Shown here: one piece after another, positions 43,676 through 52,700 of the stretch
How positions within the stretch are numbered: the first letter of the stretch is position 1
Layout of the letters: every line of letters begins with the position of its first letter
From: Lentisphaerota bacterium
GTDB taxonomy: Bacteria; Verrucomicrobiota; Lentisphaeria; Oligosphaerales; JABHEG01
Direction: 5' to 3'
Length of the DNA: 64,000 nucleotides
Assembly (NCBI GenBank): GCA_018676675.1
Contig: JABHEG010000142.1
Coordinates: forward strand, 1 to 64,000
Program-made: the position numbers and the translations under genes
The notes under the pieces: generated by a model
The model's database searches: none
Seen by the model: only the letters and a program-made list of their open reading frames with translations
What the model was told of the DNA's origin: nothing

Positions 43676-45238
43676 ATGATTGACGGCAACATCCTCTTCC
43701 TCAGCGACAGCCCGAACGGTGCCATGGGGCAGGACCTGAAGCTGCTGTATCCCGAACGCCTCGTCGCGCGCGCGATCGCGGAAGGACCGCCATCCGCCAT
43801 AGAGCTTGCCGACTATGGCTGCATCATCACGGCCGTGTGCGACGGCACGCATCTCGCTCAACTCGACTACAACGCCATCGAGGCCTACGCCCAAGCCGGA
43901 GGCACGGTCGTGTCCTGCCTGTTTGAGTATGCGGCCCATCGTGGACTCAACTTCAGCAAGACGCACGTGGGAGACCGCTTCCGACCGGCTCTGCGCATTG
44001 AGGCAGAAGGCGACATCACCCGGGGCTACGCCGTCGGCGACACCGTGTGGTGGTACGGATGCGTCTCCAGCGCCCCCGACATGCTCTACTCCAACCAAAT
44101 GCTACAGCGTCAGATCCTCGACATCAGTGAAACCGACGGCGTGCAGGTCCTGGCAACGTCAACGGTCAACGGCGGCGCCGTGATGGTGCACGAGACGATC
44201 GGCGACGGCCAGATCCTCGCTCTTGACCTGCTCTCCCCGCTGCGACCGTTCTACAATTCCTACGGCAGTACCAACAAGTACGTCTTCCTGGGCAACCTCA
44301 TCAACAACACCGTGCGGCACGGCCGACACTATCCCAAGCGCCTCAGCTACGACGCTTTCGTCAAGGAAATGTATGCACTTGAGCAAGTGTCAACGGGACT
44401 CAACCTGTGCTGTGAAGGTCCCTGCAGCGATGGACGCGACATGTGGTCGTTCGAGATTGGTGATCCTGCCAACCCCACCATCTATATCGGGGCGGCCGTC
44501 CACGGTTGGGAGTGGGAAAACGCCTACGGTCTGTTGCGCTTTGCCGAACTGATCACCCAGCAACCAGAATTGGAGGGCCTGGACACAAGTCGCTTCCATT
44601 TCCGCATCATGCCCGTGCAGAACCCTTACGGCTTCGACCAGTTCACCCGTCAAAATGCCCGAGGAGTCGACCTGAATCGCAACTTCGACTGCCATTGGGA
44701 CCAACTGCCCGTCGTTCAGGATGTAGCCGTCCCCTGGGACTACAACTACAAGGGAACAAGACCCGCCTCGGAACCAGAGACCCAGGCCATTCAACGCATC
44801 TTCGACGCACATCAGCCCATGGCCGTGATCGACTTCCATACCGCCGACTACATCATGCTGACCGCACACTGCGGGGATCGCGAGCTGCTGGGATCAATCC
44901 ATCAGGACATCCAGGATCGCCTCAAAGACCGCTACATAAGCCAGAAGCCCTACGGTGGCGCCTACCAGCAGGTCAATATGGAACGAACCCAGGCGACCGA
45001 CCCGCCCCAGCCGTACCTCATCTGCTATGCCGCGGAACACGGCACCCCGGCTTCGTTCCTCATCGAGATGTCCGGAAACCGCGACGACGCCCATGCCCTG
45101 TTGATGAACAGCGATACCGTCGTCGACATCTGCCTGGCCGCTGTGGCCCAGTGTGCAGCCAAAGCTCCCCAACAGCATGGTTGCTGCTGCCAGACTCAAG
45201 GACCAGAGGGGCACGGATGCTGCCGACGCGAAGAGTGA
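43676..45238 (+). CDS. M14 metallocarboxypeptidase fused to a ThuA-like N-terminal domain
   Basis: A 520-residue protein. An N-terminal domain of about 230 residues (NILFLSDSPNGAMG, LADYGCIITAVCD, YAQAGGTVVSC, WWYGC, DGQILALDLLSPLRPF) resembles glutamine amidotransferase/ThuA folds. It is followed by an M14 zinc peptidase domain with HGWEWE (His276, Glu279), RGVDLNRNF, IDFHTADY (His388) and FLIEMSG (catalytic Glu464). M14 members cleave C-terminal residues or amide links. The C-terminus ends in an unusual Cys/His-rich tail (HGCCCQTQGPEGHGCCRREE). ATG 43676 has GGAG 7 bases upstream. No signal peptide is seen, so it is likely cytoplasmic. It sits in an operon with a URO-D protein and GH116. 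Confidence 0.82.
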   Translation: MIDGNILFLSDSPNGAMGQDLKLLYPERLVARAIAEGPPSAIELADYGCIITAVCDGTHLAQLDYNAIEAYAQAGGTVVSCLFEYAAHRGLNFSKTHVGDRFRPALRIEAEGDITRGYAVGDTVWWYGCVSSAPDMLYSNQMLQRQILDISETDGVQVLATSTVNGGAVMVHETIGDGQILALDLLSPLRPFYNSYGSTNKYVFLGNLINNTVRHGRHYPKRLSYDAFVKEMYALEQVSTGLNLCCEGPCSDGRDMWSFEIGDPANPTIYIGAAVHGWEWENAYGLLRFAELITQQPELEGLDTSRFHFRIMPVQNPYGFDQFTRQNARGVDLNRNFDCHWDQLPVVQDVAVPWDYNYKGTRPASEPETQAIQRIFDAHQPMAVIDFHTADYIMLTAHCGDRELLGSIHQDIQDRLKDRYISQKPYGGAYQQVNMERTQATDPPQPYLICYAAEHGTPASFLIEMSGNRDDAHALLMNSDTVVDICLAAVAQCAAKAPQQHGCCCQTQGPEGHGCCRREE

Positions 45239-45288
45239 ACAACACCGCGCCAGGAGTCCGGTGATCTGCCCAAACTGAGGTCTCGATC

Positions 45289-47730
45289 ATGACACCATTC
45301 ACAGATGCCGAAGGGCGCCTGAAACGGATACGTTCATACAGCTTCCACAGCTCCGACCTCATGCCCCCGGAGGACGCCTTCCAGCCCTACAACAACGCCC
45401 ACAATGAGGGTCCTCTGTGCGCCCCTTCTCTCGGTGGGATCGGAGCAGGGAACATCGGGCGAGACCTCGCCGGCCGCTTCAGTCGCTGGCATCTGCAGAA
45501 CGGGGTCCATCGTCACCAGCCATTCGACTGCGCGAGCCTGTGCCTGCGCTGGCAGCAGGGAGCAAAGAGCGAGGCCTATCGGTTGGGCGCGGGCGATTGG
45601 GACCGGCCCCTGCCCCACGGTACCCGCACAGTAGATGTCCTCTTCCCTCTCACGATCGAGCACGTCAGCCAGGACGGCTGGCCCGTCGAACTCATCGTCG
45701 AGAGCTACTCCCCAATCATCCCCCAAGACAATCTGGCGTCCTGTCTGCCGGTGGCCGTGTTCGATGTCTCCGTCCGCAACACTTCGACCAAACCGGCCGA
45801 GTTCGATATGGCCTTCTTCTGGCCCAATGTGCTCGGCTGGCGTCCGGCCACATACACGGTCGGGTCACAGGCGCCGGTGACACTGTACGACCAAGCCCAT
45901 CAGGCACGCCGCAAAGTCGCGTGGGTCGACAAGACGAATGCAGGCAACCGGGTCAACGCAATCGACTGTTCAGGAGACAGCGACTGGCTCGAAGCCGTCG
46001 CGTTCACCAACGAGCCAAACCGCCCCCCTCGGCGGGACATGGAGGGAACATGGTTTCTGGGCGTGGCCGGAGCAGACAACGATCTGCGGCATTCACATCA
46101 CAGCTGTTTCCGCTGCGCTCGGGGCACGATGAACCCGAAGTCCGTCTGGTTGCTCCCGGCAGCCGAACACCGCTTCTTCGAGACCGGTCAGCTGAGCAAC
46201 TCCGATATGACGTGGCACGCCAAGTGTATGGAAGTCCTGGGGGGAGCAGTCGCAGCCGGAGCCACACTGCAACCCGGCGAGGAAACGACATTCGCGTTCG
46301 TTCTCAGTTGGGACATGCCCTTGACCCAAGCGGGAAGCGGGCGCACGTGGGCAAAGGCCTATACGCAGGATTTCGGATGCTCAGGGGACAACGCACAGGC
46401 GATCGCCGAATTGGCTCTGCAGCGCCGGGAAGCGTGGCGGGTGCAGATCCTTGCCTGGCAGGACGGTCTCATCAGCAACGCGAAAGACTGGGTCCGGGAC
46501 GACAGTGTCGCCGGAGCCATGATCAACGAGCTCTACTTCCTCGTTGACGGAGGCCCGTTCTGGCTGGCCGGGCAGGCCGATTCTGCCGGTCTGCCCGAAC
46601 CGCGCCTGGGGGCCGGTCCCCACTTCAGCATTCTGGAAGGCTACGACTCCGGCTACTACTTCCTCTCGACCTTTGACCTCTGGCCCTATGCCATGCTTCC
46701 CGTCGTCACCTGCTGGCCCGAGCTCAGCCGATTACTCTACGAGGACTTCCTGCGCTCCATCCCCATCGACGTCGACGAAAAACGGATTTTCTACAAACTG
46801 GGCACGGAAGGCACACTGCTGGCACGAGACAAAATCCCTCACGACGTTGGCTCCCCTCCGGGCGACCCGTGGCACGAGCTCAACGACTACCAGTACGCCA
46901 ATGACTCAAACCAATGGAAAGACCACAACCCCATGTTCCTGCTCAGCTACTACCTGCATACGGCAATAGCTGACGAGCCGCCGCCCTCCCCAGAAGCGTG
47001 GGCCACCCTCAAGCTGGCGGCGGCGCACATGGAATCGCAGGATAAAGACGGTGATGGGCTCCCCGAACACGACACGCACGGAGACAACACGTGGGATGCC
47101 GTCGAAGTGAACGGCCCGGCCATCTACTCCGCCGCCCTGACCATCGGGGCCCTCGCCGCCATGAAAACCTGGGCCGAGCAGGTAGGAGATGCTGACGCCA
47201 AGGGTCACTTCGAATCTCGCCTCGAGATGGCCACACAAGCCTTTGAAGCCGCACTGTGGAACGGAACGTACTACAACAATGCCACAGTCGGAGAACGCCG
47301 GAACTGGGTCGCCTGCGATGGCCTCTTCGGCATCCTCCTCGCGAAGGTCGCAGGCTTGGGAGATCTCCTGCCGGTGGAACGTGTACAGGCACATCTGAAA
47401 GCGGTCTACAAGCACAACTTCAAAGGTCTAGACAACGGTCGTTGGGGGCCGTCCCTGCAAGCCCCGCCGGCTGGCTGGGACAACGCGGAGGGTGGCGTCC
47501 AGGTCGATGAGATCCTGGTTGGGGCAGCCTGGTCCTGCATCGGTCTGATGCTGCGCTACGGCCTTGCTGACGAAGCCAACGAGATCGCTGCCACCATCGT
47601 GCGCGTGCACTACGAAGAATCCGGTCTGCAATTCCGCACACCGGCCGCCTGGCGCAAGGAGCGCGGCTACCGTGCCCCCCTGAACCTGCGCCCCATGGCC
47701 ATTGGGTTCCTTCTCGATGAACGCCGGTAG
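45289..47730 (+). CDS. GH116 family glycosidase (GBA2/beta-glucosidase type)
   Basis: An 813-residue enzyme. The N-terminal GH116 domain starts with the family hallmark LGGIGAGNIGRDLAGRFSRWHLQNG. The catalytic (alpha/alpha)6 domain has ILEGYDSGYYFLSTFDLWPYAMLP with Glu450, near the family nucleophile position, and the DNTWD motif (Asp599-Asp603) corresponding to the DxTYD acid/base segment. GH116 enzymes are retaining beta-glucosidases, beta-xylosidases or beta-N-acetylglucosaminidases. There is no signal peptide. ATG 45289 has GAGG 9 bases upstream. It follows the M14 gene by 50 bp. A strong hairpin lies 12 bases after the stop. Confidence 0.9.
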   Translation: MTPFTDAEGRLKRIRSYSFHSSDLMPPEDAFQPYNNAHNEGPLCAPSLGGIGAGNIGRDLAGRFSRWHLQNGVHRHQPFDCASLCLRWQQGAKSEAYRLGAGDWDRPLPHGTRTVDVLFPLTIEHVSQDGWPVELIVESYSPIIPQDNLASCLPVAVFDVSVRNTSTKPAEFDMAFFWPNVLGWRPATYTVGSQAPVTLYDQAHQARRKVAWVDKTNAGNRVNAIDCSGDSDWLEAVAFTNEPNRPPRRDMEGTWFLGVAGADNDLRHSHHSCFRCARGTMNPKSVWLLPAAEHRFFETGQLSNSDMTWHAKCMEVLGGAVAAGATLQPGEETTFAFVLSWDMPLTQAGSGRTWAKAYTQDFGCSGDNAQAIAELALQRREAWRVQILAWQDGLISNAKDWVRDDSVAGAMINELYFLVDGGPFWLAGQADSAGLPEPRLGAGPHFSILEGYDSGYYFLSTFDLWPYAMLPVVTCWPELSRLLYEDFLRSIPIDVDEKRIFYKLGTEGTLLARDKIPHDVGSPPGDPWHELNDYQYANDSNQWKDHNPMFLLSYYLHTAIADEPPPSPEAWATLKLAAAHMESQDKDGDGLPEHDTHGDNTWDAVEVNGPAIYSAALTIGALAAMKTWAEQVGDADAKGHFESRLEMATQAFEAALWNGTYYNNATVGERRNWVACDGLFGILLAKVAGLGDLLPVERVQAHLKAVYKHNFKGLDNGRWGPSLQAPPAGWDNAEGGVQVDEILVGAAWSCIGLMLRYGLADEANEIAATIVRVHYEESGLQFRTPAAWRKERGYRAPLNLRPMAIGFLLDERR

Positions 47731-47741
47731 CGGGAAGGGCT

Positions 47742-47763
47742 CCCTCAGTTTGCACACTGAGGG
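47742..47763 (+). terminator. hairpin terminator candidate after GH116
   Basis: CCCTCAGT (47742-47749), a 6-base loop and ACTGAGGG (47756-47763) make a perfect 8-bp stem, beginning 12 bases after the GH116 stop. A T-run is absent, so termination would need other help. It is convergent with hicB downstream. Confidence 0.55.
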
Positions 47764-47944
47764 GGTGGATATGCGGCGATGCGCGAGTGCGCGCCAACGT
47801 ACAGTAAGAAGGCGATTCCGTGAGTGGCCCCAGTGACGAGTATGGTATTCTCGCCCGTGCCGCCGCTCAACGACGGCATCACTGGCGTGGTAGCGCGCCA
47901 GCGATGCCACGCCAAAGTGAGTACACTGGTTGCCGAAGCGTTCT

Positions 47945-48280
47945 CTAACGTGTGAGCTTTGCACTGGCAAGTCGATTGAGACTGACCCCCTCCTCAGCCG
48001 CCTCCAAAGCCAACTCACGGTGAACAGCAGGGGGGACACGGACAACGAACTTGCCGCTGAACGATCGCACAGAAAGGGCCTCTGGGACAGTCTCGCCGGC
48101 GGCCTCCATATCGGCAACGACCTCGGCAACAAGCTGACGCATCCCGCGGAGAGCCCCACCGGGAGTCGGGGCCAGCCAGCTCAGGCTTGGGAACTCGGCG
48201 CAAAGGCCAACATGCTCTCCATCCTCGGGGGACCATGTAACCCGGTAGGTGTAATGGTCGTCTCTAAGCGCTGCTCTCAT
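47945..48280 (-). CDS. hicB: HicB-family antitoxin
   Basis: A 111-residue antitoxin. The N-terminal HicB-like domain (YRVTWSPEDGEHVGLCAEFPSLSWLAPTP) has the degenerate RNase-H-like fold and binds HicA. The C-terminal segment SGKFVVRVPPAVHRELALEA is a ribbon-helix-helix DNA-binding domain. The start overlaps the hicA stop by 17 bp, so the two are coupled. Order toxin first, antitoxin second is normal for hicAB. It would repress the operon from the dyad upstream of hicA. Confidence 0.9.
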   Translation of the reverse strand: MRAALRDDHYTYRVTWSPEDGEHVGLCAEFPSLSWLAPTPGGALRGMRQLVAEVVADMEAAGETVPEALSVRSFSGKFVVRVPPAVHRELALEAAEEGVSLNRLASAKLTR

Positions 48281-48518
48281 TGCTCAACCGATCAATGGCC
48301 TTCAGAACCTGACGGACTTGGTATGCTTTGGCCATCCCTTTCGTGTTCTGGATGTTGACTCTGGGATCTCCTCGCCACGGTGTCCTGTATACACGGTGGC
48401 TGGAGCTCTGTTGGCGAGGGACACCAAAACACCTGTCACAGACACGGCACAAGTCGGAGAAGCGGACACCGGCAACATTTCGCCGCATTTGCTTGATGAT
48501 CTGCTCAATGCTCGCCAT
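48264..48518 (-). CDS. hicA: HicA-family mRNA interferase toxin
   Basis: An 84-residue toxin (longer than the usual 55-65), with a double-stranded RNA-binding-like fold. The first helix contains VRFSDLCRVCDRCFG, and the catalytic-type His (His41) lies in SSSHRVYRTP, the position of the conserved GSHH/SSH motif. The C-terminus (MAKAYQVRQVLKAI) is the usual helix. No Shine-Dalgarno precedes ATG 48518, and the predicted -10 lies 5 bases upstream. The extra length is N- and C-terminal. The triple Cys in CRVCDRC is unusual for the family. Confidence 0.9.
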   Translation of the reverse strand: MASIEQIIKQMRRNVAGVRFSDLCRVCDRCFGVPRQQSSSHRVYRTPWRGDPRVNIQNTKGMAKAYQVRQVLKAIDRLSNESSA

Positions 48519-48521
48519 AGA

Positions 48522-48552
48522 CAATAGTACCACTATTGATACTTAAACGCAA
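48522..48552 (-). promoter_or_regulatory. hicAB promoter with perfect dyad operator
   Basis: On the minus strand TTGCGT (48552-48547), a 17-base spacer and TACTAT (48529-48524) form a promoter ending 5 bases before the hicA ATG. The dyad CAATAGT-ACC-ACTATTG (48522-48538, 7-bp perfect arms) covers the -10 and would suit HicB binding. Confidence 0.72.
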
Positions 48553-48577
48553 GTGTCCCATGTCCGCAACGTCGCCT

Positions 48578-49264
48578 TCAGCGACCGAGGTCACGAGGTC
48601 CGCTGGAAGGGATCGCTGGGCCCTCTGCTGGCCCGTCAATCAGTCTTGGTGGGTTGCTCCACGCGCGTGAAAGCACTGCGAGCCGAATATCGTCGGTGCA
48701 GGCAGCGAACCGACGCACCGCCTGGAGGATCTCCGCCACGGGAGCGCCCTGTTCGGTCGTGATGGTCACAGATGTAGTCGCGGAGATCGACCACGAAAGG
48801 CCTTGCACACCCCGGTTCGTCATTGGTCGTGTCTCAACGAGCAAGACACGGCGCTCATTGCGTGTTCGCAACGGGGCCGATGCCTCTGTGAGGTCTTGGC
48901 AAACCCGTTGATACGTCATGTCACCACGCTTGTCGATGAAGATCTGAATCGATGACAATGAATCAGATGGCATACGGAAGATGCCGGGGTCGCAGAGAAT
49001 GCGATCCGTTCTGGTGGGGGTTGGCGTTAAGGTTACCAGGGAACCCCGGCAATCCGAATAGAGCGTGGCAACCGCCCTGTAGCTGTCCGCCATCCGGAAG
49101 CGTAGTTCATGTATCTGCGTGAAGTCATCCGTACCAGGAACATCCTGCCGGTAGGCCGTAAGGATCAAATCGCGTCCGATAGTCTCGGTGGTAGGTGCGG
49201 TCGAACTACGGCTACACCCCACGAGAAAAGCTAACGCGGCCACGATGGCTGCTCTCGGTCTCAT
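48578..49264 (-). CDS. lipoprotein of unknown function
   Basis: A 228-residue secreted lipoprotein. MRPRAAIVAALAFLVGC is a classical lipoprotein signal, with the lipobox LVGC placing lipidation at Cys17. The mature part is a mixed alpha/beta sequence with two further Cys and no motif I recognise. ATG 49264 has AGAGGGA directly upstream. It precedes hicAB on the same strand with a gap containing the hicAB promoter. Expected outer-membrane or periplasmic surface location. Confidence 0.75.
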   Translation of the reverse strand: MRPRAAIVAALAFLVGCSRSSTAPTTETIGRDLILTAYRQDVPGTDDFTQIHELRFRMADSYRAVATLYSDCRGSLVTLTPTPTRTDRILCDPGIFRMPSDSLSSIQIFIDKRGDMTYQRVCQDLTEASAPLRTRNERRVLLVETRPMTNRGVQGLSWSISATTSVTITTEQGAPVAEILQAVRRFAACTDDIRLAVLSRAWSNPPRLIDGPAEGPAIPSSGPRDLGR

Positions 49265-49594
49265 GTTCCCTCTGCCCAACAAGTGATTCCACAATTCTGG
49301 GTATCGTCCCACCAGGAAGGGCGTCTTCGTGCCGTTGACGGGAAATCCCATCACCCAGAAGCATATATGGCATGGTCGTCCGTTCTCGCCAGGTTGGGTT
49401 GTCCGGCGTGGAGCGTGTTGTGTAGTTCTCCAGAGAGCATGATAAACACCATCGGAGTGGTGCTATGATACGGATTCCGGATGGTGTGCCCAGCGAAAAG
49501 CTCTACTCAATTCGTTAACAGTAGTTTGCGCTTAGTGGAGTCCTGCCATCCCGATGCTGGTGACTCTATCGCATGGACATGGGGGCGTCAAGAT

Positions 49595-49646
49595 GTCCGG
49601 AAAACGCGACCTGCACAGACAACCGATAGACGTCTGTTTTCCGGAC
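49595..49646. repeat. perfect 11-bp inverted repeat with nested stem
   Basis: GTCCGGAAAAC (49595-49605) pairs exactly with GTTTTCCGGAC (49636-49646). Within the loop ACAGAC can also pair with GTCTGT, giving an alternative stem. It could be a small RNA, a regulatory dyad or a mobile palindrome. Confidence 0.65.
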
Positions 49647-49715
49647 AACAACGGTCCCGGCCGAGGCGACGAACGATGCCACGCAAAAAGGACGCAACAC
49701 ATTGATTGGTGTGGG

Positions 49716-49729
49716 ACGTGAAGTCACGT
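49716..49729. promoter_or_regulatory. 14-bp palindrome upstream of the propeller gene
   Basis: ACGTGA-AG-TCACGT is nearly a perfect palindrome, centred about 50 bases before the ATG at 49774. It looks like a dimeric regulator site, but no neighbour suggests which protein would bind it. Confidence 0.4.
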
Positions 49730-49773
49730 TGTTCTCCTGAGTTGCCGCAGCATCCGTGATGGAAAAGGCCAAA

Positions 49774-52700
49774 ATGATCACATCAGCAGTCCGAACCAGC
49801 GTCATCGTCCTGACATGCGGAGCCCTGTCGCTCTCCGCAGCCAACTGGCCTAGCTACCGAGGCAATGCGGAACGCACCGGGGTCACGACCGAGGCGCTCG
49901 TGTTCCCGCTTCAAGCCCGCTGGTCGTGGGAGTCGGTTCAGCCGCCCTGCCCCGCTTGGCCGCAGCCCGGCAAAGAGCTGCACCGCATCGATTTCGACTA
50001 CGCGTTCCAACCGGTCATTGCGGATGGCAACGTCCTCTTCGCGTCGTCCACAGACGACGCCCTGCGGTGTCTGTCCCTGGCTGACGGACGGACGCGCTGG
50101 CAGTTCGTGGCCGACAGTCCCCTGCGTTTCGCCCCGGACGTCGCCAACGGCAAAGCCTATGTCGCGGGCGACGATGGGGTTGTGCGTTGCCTTGACCTGG
50201 AGCAAGGGGACGTCATCTGGTCGTTCCGTGGAGCCCCGGAGAAGGACCTGCTCCTCGGGAATGACCGCATGATCTCGCGCTGGCCCTGCCGCACCGGCGT
50301 TCTGGTGCGGAACGACACCGTCTATGTCACCGCCGGAATGTGGCCGACTCAGGGCATCCACGTCTACGCGCTGAAGGCAGACAGCGGGGAAACCATCTGG
50401 CACAACGACAGCAGCGGTTCGGTCTACATGCGATTTCCACACCCCGTCGCTTCGGGGTTCGGCGGGGTTGCCCCTCAGGGATACCTGCTCAGTTCCGGCA
50501 AGCGCCTGCTGGTGCCAACGGGCAGGAACATCCCAGCCGTATTCGATCGGGCAACGGGTGAGCTGCTCCATTACAAAGCCGCGGAGGCCCTGCAGGATGG
50601 CGGGACTCGCTGCACGGTGTGGCGCGATGTGGTGTTCACGCCAATCAACCGTTTCGCCAGTGTCTCCGAAGCACACGTGGGCGAAGCAACCCCGGCAGGA
50701 GCCGACGGGATGGCCGTCTACTCCCTGAAGACCGGGGAGAAGCTGTTGCGGATGGCCGGCAGATACCACGTTCTCCCCGCCGGAGACAGGCTCTTCACTG
50801 TTGGCAACGGCAAGGTCGAGTGCCTGAACGTTGCGGAATGGCATCCCGCTCAAGGCAAGCTCCCGGACAAGACCATCTGGACCCAACCATATGCGTTACC
50901 GGTCTACTCAATTGCCCTTGCCGGCAGGGCCCTGGTCATCGGCACTGACGGCGCTGTCCATGCTCGCGATGCAGACACGGGAGCCATGCTCTGGGAAGCC
51001 GGGATCGATGGCCAGGCACGAGGCCTGGCCATGGCAGATTCGTGCCTGGTGGTCTCCACCAATCGTGGTGTGGTGACCTGCTTCGGATCTGGTCCAGCCC
51101 CCGCAAGCCGAGACGCGTCAAAGGGCACTGCGCGCTCGGATGAACCGCCCCCCAAACCGAACCGCGCCCGTGGCATCCTGGCTGCAGCCAACGTCCGCGA
51201 GGGCTACGCACTGGTTCTCGGCGAGGAGACTGTGACCCTCGCCCTTGACCTCGCCCGACAATCAGAGCTGCATGTCGTTGCTGTTGCGCCCCCCGGAACG
51301 GACCTGCAACAGTGTCGCGCAGCACTCCTGCCGACCGGTCTCTACGGCACGCGACTTGTAGTGCTGGAACACCCCATCAAAGACCGCCTGTCGCTACCGC
51401 CCTACTTCGCTGATCTCATCGTTGTGAGTGCCAGGGTACCTGGCCCGATGGCGGCACAGGTCTGCCGCGTGCTCCGGCCCTGCGGCGGCCGCCTGATCGC
51501 TCCGAACATGACAGCAAAGGACCTACTCGCTTTTGCGGAGTCCGCAGGATTCCCGGAACTGCGCGTAGATCCGCAGGCGAACGCCATCGTTCGCGGGAAG
51601 CTCCCCGGCGCAGGAGACTGGCGACACCCTTGGGCAGATGCAGGACGATCCGGCATTGGCGCCGAACAGCGCCTGACGCTGCCGCTCGACCTCCTATGGT
51701 TCGGTGGCCCCGGCCCCGACCGAATGATGGACCGACACCTGGCAACATCGCCCCCGCTCGCAGTCAATGGACGAGCGTTCGTGACCGGTGAGAACCATGT
51801 CATCGCGTTCGATGCCTATACTGGCCGGGAGCTCTGGGCCAGACCTCTGAAGGGTGCGGGGCGCAGCTACTCCCGGTACTACGCGGCAAACGTCGTAGCC
51901 GACGATGACAGTCTGTATGTGGCCAGTCAAGGCCAATGCACACGGCTTGACCAGGTAACGGGCGAGGCGAGAGACGTTTACACGATCCCGGCTGAGCTAC
52001 TCCCTACACCGGAAGATCCTGCAGTGCGGCAGCTCGCGGAGAAGTTGCCCTGGGCGTTCCCTGATCGCGATCACCGCCTGTTCCTCACCTGCCCGGCAAG
52101 AGAACTCGCACACGTCCCCTGCGTCGTCCAGACCGCCATTGACCTGGCTTCTCTGCCAGGCCACCGCAGCACGGGAGGACAGGGGGTCGCATCCTCCGTT
52201 CGTGTGAGCCAGGGGCAGGCGGAAGTGCCGGCCGAAGCCGCTCTGGCCCCGGACGGCACACTCCGCGTCCGAGTGTCACTCAAGGACGATCCAGCCCCAG
52301 CCCAACGCCTGTGCGTCTACATCGCCATCAAGAAGCACTCCTCCAAGCCGCCCGGGAAATCCGGGAAAGCGAGCGCAACATCCCTACTTGATGGTCTCGT
52401 GACGGCCTACGACTTCGAGAGCGAAGGCGACACGGTTATGGACGTCAGCGGCAACGAACACGGCGGTGAGGCCAAGGGTATCGCAAAGGCACGCGGTCAC
52501 ACCGGGAAAGGCGCAAGCTTCGACGGCCGTGAGGCGCGCATTCTGGTCAAACCGCGGAAGGACCTCAACCCAACTCGGGGCCTCACCGCACAGGCGTGGG
52601 TCAAGCTCGACCGGCCGGATACCGGCACCATTCTCTACAAGGCATACCAGTACGCCCTGTTCGTGGTCAAGACAGAGGCGGGAATCTGCTTCTCCAGCAC

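Larger units (their letters stand above)
49265..49773. other. 509-bp divergent intergenic region
   Basis: This gap lies between the divergent lipoprotein gene and the giant propeller gene. It has the inverted repeat at 49595-49646, the palindrome at 49716-49729 and no recognisable gene. A small RNA could hide in the middle, but I have no direct evidence. AAGG lies about 6 bases before ATG 49774. Confidence 0.4.

Noticed and set aside
49783..50886. 367-residue minus-strand open frame
   Set aside because: Antisense to the first propeller of the giant protein, with no domain.
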